Source of the DNA: Mycobacterium sp.
Lineage (GTDB): Bacteria > Actinomycetota > Actinomycetes > Mycobacteriales > Mycobacteriaceae
DNA length: 15,747 nt
Assembly: GCA_025965815.1 (NCBI GenBank)
Contig: JAOPWF010000796.1
Coordinates: forward strand, 1 to 15,747
Direction of reading: 5' to 3'
A program made the translations under genes and the position numbers. Below the pieces are notes generated by a model, which had not been told where the DNA came from, did no database searches, and saw only the letters and a list, made by a program, of their open reading frames with translations. Position 1 is the first letter of the stretch; each line of letters starts with the position of its first letter. Shown in pieces: positions 6,507 to 15,747 of the stretch.

Positions 6507-7811
6507 ATGAAAACCGGGGTGCGCCTGCTCACCCGCGGCTCGTGGTCGGAGGCGAACCGCTTCGCCGAGATCCTGCGCAGGGAGACCGTCGGCGGCGTGC
6601 TGCTGCTGGTCGCCGCGGGCGCCGCACTGGTGTGGGCCAACTCGCCCTGGTCGGGCGCCTACCGGCGGATATCGGAGTTCGCGGTGGGGCCCGAGTCGCT
6701 GCAGCTGCATCTGAGCGTGTCGGCGTGGGCCGCCGACGGGCTGCTGGCGATCTTCTTCTTCGTCGTCGGGCTGGAACTCAAACGCGAATTCGTCGCCGGG
6801 GATCTGCGCACCCCCGCGCGCGCAGCGCTGCCGATTCTGGCCGCCGTGGGCGGCATGGTGGTGCCGGCCGCCTCCTATGTCGTGGTCAACCTCGCCGCCG
6901 GGCACTCCGAGAACCTGGCGGGCTGGGCGGTGCCGACGGCCACCGACATCGCGTTCGCGCTGGCGGTGCTCGCGGTGCTCTCGACGCACCTGCCGACCGC
7001 GCTGCGCACCTTCCTGCTGACCCTCGCCGTCGTCGACGACCTGCTGGCGATCACGGTCATCGCGGTGTTCTACACCGACCATCTGTCTCCCGGGCCGCTG
7101 GCCTTGGCTCTGCTTCCCGGCGGCCTGTTCGCCCTGGCCGTGCAACGGGGTGTGCAGCGCTGGTGGCTGCTGCTGCCGCTGGCCGCGGCCACCTGGGCCC
7201 TCGTCCATGCCAGCGGGGTGCACGCGACGGTCAGCGGGGTGCTGCTCGGCTTCACGGTCCCGGTGCTGGCACGCACAGACAAGGCCAAGCGGGGCGTTGC
7301 AGCCCCACTCGCCGAGGCGTTCGAGCACCGGCTGCGTCCGGTCTCGGCGGGCTTCGCGGTGCCGGTGTTCGCCTTCTTCGCTGCCGGCGTCACGGTCGGG
7401 GGCTGGTCGGGACTCGGCGCGTCGCTGATCCACCCGGTGACCGTCGGCGTCATAGCCGGGTTGGTGCTCGGCAAACCCGTCGGCGTCCTGGCCACCACGT
7501 TTGCGCTGGCCAAATTCACGGGTGCGACCCTGGACGACGACCTCGCCTGGCGCGACGTCCTGGGTGTGGCGCTGCTGGCGGGCATCGGTTTCACGGTGTC
7601 CCTGCTGATCGGCGAACTGGCGTTCGGGCACGGCACGCCCGCCGGATCCGACGTCAAGATCGCGGTGCTCTGTGGGTCCGTCATCGCAGGTGTGCTGGCA
7701 GCGCTGGTGTTATGGAGCCGCAATGCGGTATATCGGCGCATTCACCTCGCCGAAACCGCCGACGAAGACCACGACGGCGTGCCCGACATTTACCAGTCTC
7801 GTCACGACTGA
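6507..7811 (+). CDS. nhaA: Na+/H+ antiporter NhaA
   Basis: This 434-residue inner-membrane antiporter exports Na+ (or Li+) in exchange for protons. Hallmarks are the N-terminal [21 protein letters not shown] (about 28-48), [13 protein letters not shown] at 83-95, [12 protein letters not shown] with T146-D147 (the unwound TM4 region), [10 protein letters not shown] with the paired ion-binding D177-D178 of TM5, and K323 in LVLGKPVGV of TM10. All key residues are present, so it should be functional. ATG at 6507 lies 9 bases after the preceding stop. After the last helix (about 385-403) a short charged tail carries DEDHDGVPD (419-427), an Asp-rich pattern like a calcium-binding loop. I do not recall this gene at the corresponding place in M. 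tuberculosis, where ABC-transporter and arsenic genes sit instead. Confidence 0.95.
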   Translation: MKTGVRLLTRGSWSEANRFAEILRRETVGGVLLLVAAGAALVWANSPWSGAYRRISEFAVGPESLQLHLSVSAWAADGLLAIFFFVVGLELKREFVAGDLRTPARAALPILAAVGGMVVPAASYVVVNLAAGHSENLAGWAVPTATDIAFALAVLAVLSTHLPTALRTFLLTLAVVDDLLAITVIAVFYTDHLSPGPLALALLPGGLFALAVQRGVQRWWLLLPLAAATWALVHASGVHATVSGVLLGFTVPVLARTDKAKRGVAAPLAEAFEHRLRPVSAGFAVPVFAFFAAGVTVGGWSGLGASLIHPVTVGVIAGLVLGKPVGVLATTFALAKFTGATLDDDLAWRDVLGVALLAGIGFTVSLLIGELAFGHGTPAGSDVKIAVLCGSVIAGVLAALVLWSRNAVYRRIHLAETADEDHDGVPDIYQSRHD

Positions 7812-7812
7812 G

Positions 7813-7824
7813 ACGGATATCCGT
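7813..7824. promoter_or_regulatory. dxs: Perfect 12-base palindrome in the dxs promoter, candidate operator
   Basis: ACGGATATCCGT is a perfect inverted repeat with no spacer. It sits 3 bases upstream of the proposed dxs -10 hexamer and 2 bases after the nhaA stop codon, where a bound repressor would block RNA polymerase. No regulator can be named from the sequence. Confidence 0.35.
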
Positions 7825-7827
7825 GCG

Positions 7828-7833
7828 TACACT
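7828..7833 (+). promoter_or_regulatory. dxs: Candidate -10 hexamer (TACACT) for a leaderless dxs mRNA
   Basis: TACACT matches TANNNT and is followed by six bases and the dxs ATG at 7840. No Shine-Dalgarno sequence is present in the 28-base spacer after nhaA. This supports a dxs promoter independent of nhaA and a transcript beginning at or near the A of the ATG. Confidence 0.55.
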
Positions 7834-7839
7834 AACCAG

Positions 7840-9733
7840 ATGCTTGAACAGATCCGCGGCCCCGCTGATCTGCAGCACCTCTCTCAATCGCAGCTAAGTG
7901 AGCTGGCTCACGAGATCCGCCAGTTCCTGATCCACAAAGTTGCAGCCACCGGCGGGCATCTGGGGCCAAACCTCGGCGTCGTCGAACTCACGCTCGCCCT
8001 GCACAGGGTGTTCGACTCGCCGCATGACCCGATCCTGTTCGACACCGGGCATCAGGCCTATGTGCACAAGATGCTGACGGGCCGCTGCCAGGATTTCGCC
8101 ACGCTGCGCAAAAAGGACGGCCTGTCCGGCTATCCGTCGCGTGCTGAGAGCGAGCACGACTGGGTGGAATCCAGCCACGCGTCCTCGGCGCTGTCCTACG
8201 CAGACGGTCTGGCCAAGGCGTTCGAGCTGACCGGGCACCGCAACCGGCACGTCGTCGCGGTCGTCGGCGACGGCGCGCTCACCGGCGGCATGTGCTGGGA
8301 GGCGCTGAACAATATCGCCGCCGCCCGGCGACCGGTGGTCATCGTCGTCAACGACAACGGCCGCAGTTACGCCCCGACCATCGGCGGTTTCGCCGACCAC
8401 CTGGCGACCCTGCGGCTGCAGCCCGGCTATGAGCGGCTGCTGGAGAAGGGCCGCGGCGCGGTCCGCGGGATGCCGCTCATCGGTGAGCTCTGCTACCAGT
8501 GCATGCACAGCGTGAAGGCCGGTCTCAAGGACGCGCTGGCACCCCAGGTGATGTTCACCGACCTCGGCTTGAAGTACGTCGGGCCGGTCGACGGCCACGA
8601 CGAGCACGCCGTCGAGGCGGCGCTGCGCAGCGCCCGCGGGTTCAACGGACCGGTCATCGTGCACGTCGTCACCCGCAAGGGGATGGGCTACGGGCCCGCG
8701 GAGGCCGACGAGGCCGAGCAGATGCACTCCACCGGGGTGATCGACCCGCACACCGGCCTGTCCACGTGTGTGGCCGCCCCCGGCTGGACGTCGACGTTCT
8801 CCGATGCGCTGATCCGCTACGCCGAAAAGCGCCGCGACATCGTGGCGATCACCGCCGCCATGCCCGGCCCGACCGGGCTGAGCGCCTTCGGGCAGCGCTT
8901 CCCGGACCGGTTGTTCGACGTCGGTATCGCCGAGCAGCACGCCCTGACCTCGGCGGCCGGACTGGCGATGGGCGGATTGCATCCTGTTGTCGCGATCTAT
9001 TCGACGTTCCTCAACCGCGCCTTCGACCAGATCATGATGGACGTCGCGCTGCACAAGCTGCCGGTGACGGTGGTGCTGGACCGCTCCGGCATCACCGGCC
9101 AGGACGGCGCCAGCCACAACGGCATGTGGGACCTGTCGATGCTGGGCATCGTGCCGGGTATGCGGGTCGCCGCTCCCCGTGACGCCGCCCGGCTGCGCGA
9201 AGAGCTGGGCGAGGCGCTGGACATCTCCGACGGGCCCACCGCGCTGCGCTTCCCCAAAGGCGATGTGGGCGAGGACATCCCCGCTGTCGAGCGGCGCTCG
9301 GATGTCGACATTCTCGCGGTCCCGGCGGCCGGCCTGTCCGACGACGTGCTGCTGGTCGCAGTCGGAGCGTTCGCGTCGATGGCGCTGTCGGTCGCCGAGC
9401 TGCTGCGCAATCAGGGCATCGGCGTGACGGTCATCGACCCGCGCTGGGTGCTGCCGGTGCCCGCCGCGATCGGAGCACTGGCGTCGGCGCACAAGCTGGT
9501 CGTCACGCTCGAGGACAACGGCGTCAACGGTGGCGTGGGCTCCGCGGTGTCCGCGGCGTTGCGCCGTGCCGAGGTCGACGTGCCGTGCCGGGACGTGGGC
9601 GTGCCCCAGGAGTTCCAGGACCAGGCGTCGCGTGGTGAAGTGCTCACCGCGGTGGGCCTCACCGACCGCAACGTGGCCCGCCAGGTCACCGGCTGGGTGG
9701 CCGCACTCGGCGCCACCGACACCGAGTCCGAAG

Positions 9734-9753
<20 letters not shown>
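7840..9753 (+). CDS. dxs: 1-deoxy-D-xylulose-5-phosphate synthase
   Basis: This 637-residue thiamine-diphosphate enzyme condenses pyruvate and glyceraldehyde 3-phosphate to 1-deoxy-D-xylulose 5-phosphate, the first step of the MEP isoprenoid pathway, in the cytosol. GGHLGPNLG with H40, [12 protein letters not shown] (71-82), the ThDP/Mg motif from GDGALTGG (143-150) to NDN (171-173), DVGIAEQHA with catalytic E365, and [15 protein letters not shown] are all intact. Length is that of M. tuberculosis Dxs1 (Rv2682c, about 638 residues), and the N-terminus [15 protein letters not shown] fixes the start at 7840. A longer frame extends upstream into nhaA but is out of register with family starts. 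The 3' end overlaps the convergent PhoD-like gene by 20 bases, and no hairpin terminator is visible between them. Confidence 0.97.
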
Positions 9754-11374
<1,621 letters not shown>

Positions 11375-11378
11375 AGGG

Positions 11379-11882
11379 TCAGCCCTGGCCAGAATTTTCG
11401 CCGGCGTCCCCGGTGTCAGGGCGCCGCTCGCGCAACACGAACGCGGCGATAGCCAGCACCAGGACCATCGCGCCCAGTACGCCGATCTCCACCACGGCCC
11501 GGGAGAACTCGGGGCCCTTGCTCAGGAGTGTGGCGGCCTCGACCGAGAGCACCACGATCTCCTTGATGCCGGCGAGGATACCGACGATGAGGAACGGTTC
11601 GGCGACGATCTCATGTGACCGCAGGCAGGTGCGCACGGCATACAGCAGTTCCACGAAGATGAAGATCAGCAGCAGGCCGTCGAGCACCTCGAGCATGACC
11701 TTGCTGGCGGGCGTGTCTCTGAGGCTCAGGAAGGTGTTGACCTGCGCGACGAGCAGCGCGGCCGACCCGACGACGAGGAGCACCGAGATCGCCCAGTACA
11801 CAGCGTCTTCGGCGGCACCCAGGACCCGGTCGGCAAAGCGCTGCCGGTCCTCCTCGTCCTTCGTCTCTTCCTGCTTGGCCAA
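11379..11882 (-). CDS. PsiE-like (phosphate-starvation-inducible E family) membrane protein
   Basis: This protein of about 167 residues has a charged N-terminus (AKQEETKDEEDRQRF) and four predicted membrane helices at about 28-49, 63-84, 95-117 and 128-150, then a short polar tail. FIFVELLYAVR and FLIVGILAGIKEIVVLSVE resemble the PsiE family (PF06146), whose E. coli member is induced by phosphate starvation but has no known activity. I prefer TTG at 11882 because GGGAGG lies 5 bases upstream; GTG at 11888 would directly abut that site. It is followed after four bases by the PhoD-like gene and preceded by RNase D 46 bases away. The family assignment rests on remembered sequence patterns. Confidence 0.75.
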   Translation of the reverse strand: MAKQEETKDEEDRQRFADRVLGAAEDAVYWAISVLLVVGSAALLVAQVNTFLSLRDTPASKVMLEVLDGLLLIFIFVELLYAVRTCLRSHEIVAEPFLIVGILAGIKEIVVLSVEAATLLSKGPEFSRAVVEIGVLGAMVLVLAIAAFVLRERRPDTGDAGENSGQG

Positions 11883-11928
11883 CGACACCTCCCGGTCTGG
11901 AAGCGGCGTTGCACCGCGGGTCAGGTAG

Positions 11929-13218
11929 TCACGTTAGCGGGGCAGCCGGTTCCTCCGCGTCCGAACCGGCCGGCGGATCGCCGGGCGTCAGCGCCGCGGC
12001 CAGCACCGGCACGACCAGGTGCCGTTGCCACGGACGCACCTGAGCATCAAGCAGGAACGCCTCGATCACCGCGGCCGGGTCGTCGGTGGGCTGCCAGTCC
12101 CAGCACAGCCGGCGCACCACGTCGGGGGTGATGAGATTCTCCGTCGGCACCGACACCTGCTGCGACAGTGCGGTCAGCCCGGTCCGCGCCGCCTCCAGCC
12201 GGGCCGCCGCCTCGGGTTTGCGCCTGCTCCACCGCGCGGCGGGCGGTGGCCCGTTCAGCGGCTCGTGTACGTCAGGCGGGTCCTGGCTGTTGCGGGCCCG
12301 GTCCAGCGCCTCCAGCCATACCTGCGCGCGGCGCCGCTGCCGCGACCCGCCGAACACCGAAAGCCTGGTCAGTTCGGCGGCCGACTTGGGGTCGGTGGCG
12401 GCGGCGTCGACGATCGCCGCGTCGGGCAGGATGCGTCCGGGGGCGATGTCGCGCCTGCGGGCGATGTGGTCGCGTGCCGTCCACAGTTCACGGACCGCGG
12501 CCAGCGCCCGCCGGTCACGCACCCGGTGGATACCCGAGGTGCGCCGCCACCGGTCGCGCCGGTTCGGCGGGGCGACGAAGGTCCGAAGGTGTTCGAATTC
12601 CTGTGCCGCCCAATCGGTCTTGGCCTGCTCGGCGAGCACCTCGGCGACCGCCGCCCGCAGTTCGAGGAGCACCTCGACGTCCAGGGCGGCGTAGTTGAGC
12701 CATTCCGCGGGCAGCGGCCGCTTCGACCAGTCCGCCGCGCCGTGCCCCTTCACCAGGCCCAGACCCAGCAGCCGCTGCACCATGGCGGCGAGGTTCACCC
12801 GGTCGTAGCCGGCCAGCCGCCCGGCCAGTTCGGTGTCGTACAGCGCGGGCGGGTGCATGCCGATCTCGGCCAGGCAGGGCAGGTCCTGGTCGGCGGCATG
12901 CAGGACCCACTCGTCGTCGGCCAGCACCGCGGCGACCGGGGCCAGGGCCCGCAGCGGGTCGTCGCCGTGGCTGACCGGGTCGATCAGCACGGTGCCGGCT
13001 CCGGCCCGGCGGATCTGCACCAGATACGCGCGGTTGGAGTACCGGAAACCCGACGCGCGCTCGGCGTCGATCGCGAACGGTCCGTGACCCGAGGCCAGAA
13101 GTGCTGCGGCCGAAGCGATTTCGGAGGTCGTCACGGACAGCCCGGGAACGCCGTCGGCGGGTTCCAGCAGTGGCGTCGGCTCGGGATCTCCGGCGTCGCC
13201 CTCGGCTGCGTCTGTCAT
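11929..13218 (-). CDS. Ribonuclease D-like 3'-5' exoribonuclease with HRDC domain
   Basis: This 429-residue cytosolic RNase of the DEDDy family (Rv2681 type) is expected to trim 3' ends of structured RNAs such as tRNA. The exonuclease domain (about 25-200) has ExoI FAIDAERA with D51 and E53, ExoII HAADQDL with D112, and Exo[14 protein letters not shown] with Y176 and D180, so all catalytic residues are present. An HRDC-like helical domain follows (about 230-312, including [16 protein letters not shown]), then a second, less conserved helical region. ATG at 13218 lies one base after the DUF3000 stop, indicating translational coupling. It resembles other actinobacterial RNase D proteins in length. 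Confidence 0.92.
   Translation of the reverse strand: MTDAAEGDAGDPEPTPLLEPADGVPGLSVTTSEIASAAALLASGHGPFAIDAERASGFRYSNRAYLVQIRRAGAGTVLIDPVSHGDDPLRALAPVAAVLADDEWVLHAADQDLPCLAEIGMHPPALYDTELAGRLAGYDRVNLAAMVQRLLGLGLVKGHGAADWSKRPLPAEWLNYAALDVEVLLELRAAVAEVLAEQAKTDWAAQEFEHLRTFVAPPNRRDRWRRTSGIHRVRDRRALAAVRELWTARDHIARRRDIAPGRILPDAAIVDAAATDPKSAAELTRLSVFGGSRQRRRAQVWLEALDRARNSQDPPDVHEPLNGPPPAARWSRRKPEAAARLEAARTGLTALSQQVSVPTENLITPDVVRRLCWDWQPTDDPAAVIEAFLLDAQVRPWQRHLVVPVLAAALTPGDPPAGSDAEEPAAPLT
11931..11936 (-). promoter_or_regulatory. Candidate internal -10 hexamer (TAACGT) for the psiE-phoD pair
   Basis: TAACGT fits TANNNT and overlaps the last codons and stop of the RNase D gene. It would start a transcript near 11924 with a leader of about 40 bases carrying the GGGAGG site. 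This could let the accessory pair be expressed independently of DUF3000 and RNase D. Confidence 0.3.
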
Positions 13219-13219
13219 C

Positions 13220-13801
13220 TCAGGCGCGGGAGCGGGAGCCCAGGTCGGTGACTCCCGCCGGGGGCAGGCCCGCGGCGTACTCGAGCACCTCGCAGAACGC
13301 CTCGACGTGGATCTCCAGGTGCGGTGTCGTCGCCGTCCACGAGGCCCGCAGCTCCAACTGGTGCGCGCGCGGCGGCCCGGAGATGTCGCCGTACCGGACC
13401 GACGTCGTCGCGGTCACCGTGCCGCCGAGCGCGGTGACGTGCTCGGAGCGCGACTCCAGCGCGTCGACCAGCCAGCTCCAGGCGACCTCGGGCAGCAGCG
13501 GGTCGACCGCCTCGCTGGAGTCCAGGTCGGCCTGGATGTAGGCGACGAGCCGCATGGTGCCGTCCCACGCCTCGGCGCCTTCGGGGTCGTGCAGCAGGAT
13601 CAGCCGGCCGAACGCGTCGCCCTCGGACCGTTCCGGAACGATGTCGGTCTCGGGATGGCGAACCTCCGCGCCGACGGCATAGCTGAACGGCGCCAGCCGC
13701 TGCGGCGGGCGGATCGGGCCCAGCTCAATTTCCGGCCGCACGGTCGCGGCGTTCATCGCCGCCACCGCTTCGCTGAACTGAGCCGGTTCGGCGGAGGTCA
13801 C
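13220..13801 (-). CDS. DUF3000 family protein (Rv2680 type), function unknown
   Basis: This soluble protein of about 193 residues, with no membrane segment or signal, belongs to the actinobacterial DUF3000 family. Recognisable stretches are [20 protein letters not shown] (about 22-41), [20 protein letters not shown] and LELRASWT. In mycobacteria it lies directly upstream of RNase D, as here, which suggests a linked RNA-related role, but no activity is known to me. GTG at 13801 is chosen because a TAGCGT hexamer ends 7 bases before it and no Shine-Dalgarno sequence is present. It is the first gene of the leftward operon and is divergent from hemE across 78 bases. Confidence 0.88.
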   Translation of the reverse strand: MTSAEPAQFSEAVAAMNAATVRPEIELGPIRPPQRLAPFSYAVGAEVRHPETDIVPERSEGDAFGRLILLHDPEGAEAWDGTMRLVAYIQADLDSSEAVDPLLPEVAWSWLVDALESRSEHVTALGGTVTATTSVRYGDISGPPRAHQLELRASWTATTPHLEIHVEAFCEVLEYAAGLPPAGVTDLGSRSRA

Positions 13802-13808
13802 TCATTTG

Positions 13809-13814
13809 ACGCTA
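13809..13814 (-). promoter_or_regulatory. Candidate -10 hexamer (TAGCGT) for a leaderless DUF3000-RNase D operon
   Basis: Read leftwards, TAGCGT fits TANNNT and is followed by seven bases and the GTG at 13801. It is the same hexamer sequence as the ceoB candidate. It would drive the whole DUF3000, RNase D, PsiE, PhoD-like set. Confidence 0.5.
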
Positions 13815-13879
13815 GCCCCATCGGTTCGGGCGCGGGCGCAGGCGCGCCGATTTCCCTGTGCGTGGCAGCATGGGAGCCG

Positions 13880-14929
13880 ATGAGTAACCGTCGCGACCTG
13901 CCCGAGTCGACCTATCTGGCCGCGGCGAACGGCCGTAAACCCCGACAAGTACCGGTGTGGTTCATGCGCCAGGCCGGCCGTTCGCTCCCGGAGTACCGGG
14001 CCCTGCGCGCCAAGACCAGCATGCTCGCGGCCTGCTTCGACCCAGACTTAGTCGCCGAGATCACGCTGCAGCCGGTGCGCCGTCACGGTGTCGACGCCGC
14101 CATCCTGTTCTCCGACATCGTGGTGCCGCTGCGGGCCGCGGGTATCGAGCTGGACATCGTGCCCGATGTCGGCCCGGTGATCGCGCATCCGGTGCGTACC
14201 GCCGCCGACGTGTCGACGGTGAAACCGCTTGAACATCAACAGGTTCAACCGATCGCCGATGCGGTTTCACTGCTGGTGCCCGCGCTGGGCGCCGTTCCGC
14301 TGATCGGGTTCGCGGGAGCGCCGTTCACGCTGGCGTCCTACCTCGTCGAGGGCGGCCCCAGCCGAAACCACGAACGCACGAAGGCGATGATGCTCGCCGA
14401 ACCGGACACCTGGCACGCGCTGATGGCGGCGCTGACCGACCTGACCATCGCGTTCCTGCAGGTGCAGCTCGGCGCGGGCGTGGACGCGATCCAGCTCTTC
14501 GACTCGTGGGCCGGAACCCTGTCGTTGGCGGACTACCGGGCCTACGTGCTGCCGCACAGCACGCGGGTGTTCGGCTCGCTGGCCGGCGCCGGCGTGCCGA
14601 TGACGCATTTCGGGGTGGGCACCGCCGAGCTGCTGGGCGCCATGTCGTCCGCCGGAGCGACCGTGGTCGGCGTGGATTGGCGCACCTCGCTGGCCGACGC
14701 CGCCGCGCGGGTCGAGCCCGGCAAGGCGCTGCAGGGCAACCTCGACCCGGTTGTGCTGCTGGCCGGTTGGCCGGCGGCCGAACGCGCCGCCCGTGCGGTG
14801 GTCGACGACGGGCGTCGCGCGGTCGACGCGGGCGCCGCCGGCCACGTGTTCAACCTGGGCCACGGGGTGCTGCCCGGCACCGATCCGGGCATCGTCACCG
14901 ACGTTGTGTCACTGGTGCACACGCTGTGA
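13880..14929 (+). CDS. hemE: Uroporphyrinogen III decarboxylase
   Basis: This 349-residue cytosolic enzyme removes four carboxyl groups from uroporphyrinogen III to give coproporphyrinogen [19 protein letters not shown] carries R30 and R34, ILFSDIVVP carries the central D79, [13 protein letters not shown] includes Y154, QLFDSWAG includes S209, and [11 protein letters not shown] includes H328; these match the substrate-binding residues of the family. ATG at 13880 has GGGAG four bases upstream. A five-codon ORF beginning at 13870 overlaps this start. The stop overlaps the hemY GTG as GTGA, so the two are translationally coupled. In M. tuberculosis echA15 lies between hemE and the DUF3000 gene; here it is absent. 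Confidence 0.97.
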   Translation: MSNRRDLPESTYLAAANGRKPRQVPVWFMRQAGRSLPEYRALRAKTSMLAACFDPDLVAEITLQPVRRHGVDAAILFSDIVVPLRAAGIELDIVPDVGPVIAHPVRTAADVSTVKPLEHQQVQPIADAVSLLVPALGAVPLIGFAGAPFTLASYLVEGGPSRNHERTKAMMLAEPDTWHALMAALTDLTIAFLQVQLGAGVDAIQLFDSWAGTLSLADYRAYVLPHSTRVFGSLAGAGVPMTHFGVGTAELLGAMSSAGATVVGVDWRTSLADAAARVEPGKALQGNLDPVVLLAGWPAAERAARAVVDDGRRAVDAGAAGHVFNLGHGVLPGTDPGIVTDVVSLVHTL

Positions 14930-15747
14930 GCCCGTCGTATTGCGTTGTCGGCGGCGGGATCTCGGGTCTGGTCGCCGCCTATCGGTTGCGGCACGCGGCC
15001 GGGCCGGACGCGACGATCACCCTGTTCGACCCCGCGGACCGCCTCGGCGGCGTGTTGCGTACCGAACGCGTCGGCGGCCAGCCGATGGACGTCGGGGCGG
15101 AGGCCTTCGTCGCGGGCCGGCCGGAGGTCCCCGCGTTGCTGGCCGAGCTGGGCCTGGCCGATAAGCAGATCGGGACAACGGGTGTGCGGCCGCTGATCTA
15201 CAGCCAGCGGCGGCTGCACCAACTGCCGCAGGGCACACTCAACGGCATCCCGACGTCGGCCCAGTCGCTGGTCGGGCTGGTGGACGACATGACGATCGCC
15301 CGGATCGTGGACGAACGGACCCGGCCGCTGGTCTGGCGGCGTGGCGACGATCCCACCGTCGGCGCCCTGGTCGCCGACCGGTTCGGCGAGCAGGTGGTGG
15401 CCCGCTCCGTCGATCCGCTGCTGGCCGGGGTGTACGCCGGATCGGCGGCGAATATCGGCCTGCGCTCCGCGGCCCCCACCCTGGCCGCCGCGCTGGACCG
15501 TGGTGTACCCAACCTGATCGACGCGGCAAGTGAAGCGCTACCGCCCGCGCGGGAGGGGTCGGTGTTCGGCGCCGTAGACGGCGGCTACACGGTGCTGCTC
15601 GAGGAGCTGGCCCGGCGTGGCCGGCCGCGCTGGGCGCAGGTGTCGGTCGTGCGGGTCGACCGCTGGGACGGCGGCTGGCGGCTGGTTGACGACGAGGGTG
15701 CCCGCTGGAACGCCGACGCCGTCGTCATGGCGGTCCCGGCTCCGCGG
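14926..15747 (+). CDS. hemY: Coproporphyrinogen/protoporphyrinogen oxidase HemY (CgoX), 5' part
   Basis: The first 274 residues are visible; the gene runs off the window. The N-terminal FAD Rossmann motif [15 protein letters not shown] (7-21), [14 protein letters not shown] (38-51) and DVGAEAF (55-61) define the family. [22 protein letters not shown] (151-172) is typical of HemY. In Actinobacteria this FAD enzyme acts mainly on coproporphyrinogen III in the coproporphyrin-dependent haem pathway, so it would use the HemE product directly, which fits the order hemE-hemY. GTG at 14926 overlaps the hemE stop by four bases, and the conserved SYCVVGGG follows three codons later. No frameshift is seen in the visible part. 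Confidence 0.95.
   Translation, partial: MSPSYCVVGGGISGLVAAYRLRHAAGPDATITLFDPADRLGGVLRTERVGGQPMDVGAEAFVAGRPEVPALLAELGLADKQIGTTGVRPLIYSQRRLHQLPQGTLNGIPTSAQSLVGLVDDMTIARIVDERTRPLVWRRGDDPTVGALVADRFGEQVVARSVDPLLAGVYAGSAANIGLRSAAPTLAAALDRGVPNLIDAASEALPPAREGSVFGAVDGGYTVLLEELARRGRPRWAQVSVVRVDRWDGGWRLVDDEGARWNADAVVMAVPAPR

Noticed and set aside
5016..7631. A very long minus-strand open frame (871 codons) opposite the KimA-like gene's 3' end, the methyltransferase gene and nhaA
   Set aside because: Its product is Arg/Gly/His/Asp/Gln-rich low-complexity sequence, typical of the antisense shadow of GC-rich codons. The plus-strand genes have complete, recognisable domains.
7672..7839. A 56-residue upstream extension of Dxs overlapping nhaA
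   Set aside because: It overlaps the NhaA coding sequence in another frame, and the family N-terminus [11 protein letters not shown] begins at 7840.
13820..13855. A G/C-rich run in the hemE upstream region as a possible regulatory element
   Set aside because: It is a short low-complexity GC stretch with no palindrome or recognisable site.

Overview
The window is a GC-rich actinobacterial chromosome segment. Gene content and order match the ceoB/ceoC - dxs - hemE/hemY region of mycobacteria. I compared it from memory with M. tuberculosis Rv2677c-Rv2693c. The absence of several genes found there and the presence of nhaA, MFS, PhoD-like and PsiE-like genes point to a fast-growing Mycolicibacterium-type species rather than the tubercle bacillus. 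Coding density is very high: several neighbours overlap, and no gap without a gene exceeds about 150 bases.

Layout, left to right. (1) Positions 1-1727, plus strand: the 3' end of a DUF3159 membrane protein gene, then a 14-segment DHA2-type MFS exporter. (2) Positions 1724-3127, minus strand: ceoB then ceoC, two Trk-type NAD-binding K+ regulators. They are joined by a tandem repeat that encodes two 10-codon, start/stop-coupled mini-ORFs. (3) Positions 3271-7811, plus strand: a KimA-like K+ importer divergent from ceoB, a TrmA/RumA-family RNA m5U methyltransferase whose start overlaps the importer's stop, and an NhaA Na+/H+ antiporter. (4) Positions 7840-9753, plus strand: dxs, first enzyme of the MEP isoprenoid pathway. 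(5) Positions 13801-9734, minus strand: a probable four-gene operon of DUF3000, RNase D, PsiE-like membrane protein and PhoD-like metallophosphoesterase. (6) Positions 13880-15747, plus strand: hemE and the 5' part of hemY (cgoX), overlapping by GTGA.

Two functional themes stand out. The first is monovalent-cation homeostasis: KimA-like importer, two Trk regulatory proteins and NhaA within 6.1 kb. The second is porphyrin and isoprenoid precursor supply. PsiE-like plus PhoD-like is a possible phosphate-linked accessory pair inserted between dxs and RNase D.

Regulation. Four gene starts (kimA-like, nhaA, dxs, DUF3000) have a TANNNT -10 hexamer ending 6-8 bases before the start codon and no evident Shine-Dalgarno sequence, the signature of mycobacterial leaderless mRNAs. 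The nhaA -10 hexamer contains the stop codon of the gene before it. The dxs promoter carries a perfect 12-base palindrome just upstream of its -10. I saw no rRNA, tRNA, CRISPR array, transposase or integrase. No radically new system is evident. The most interesting items are the mini-ORF repeat between ceoB and ceoC and the KimA/CeoBC cation module.
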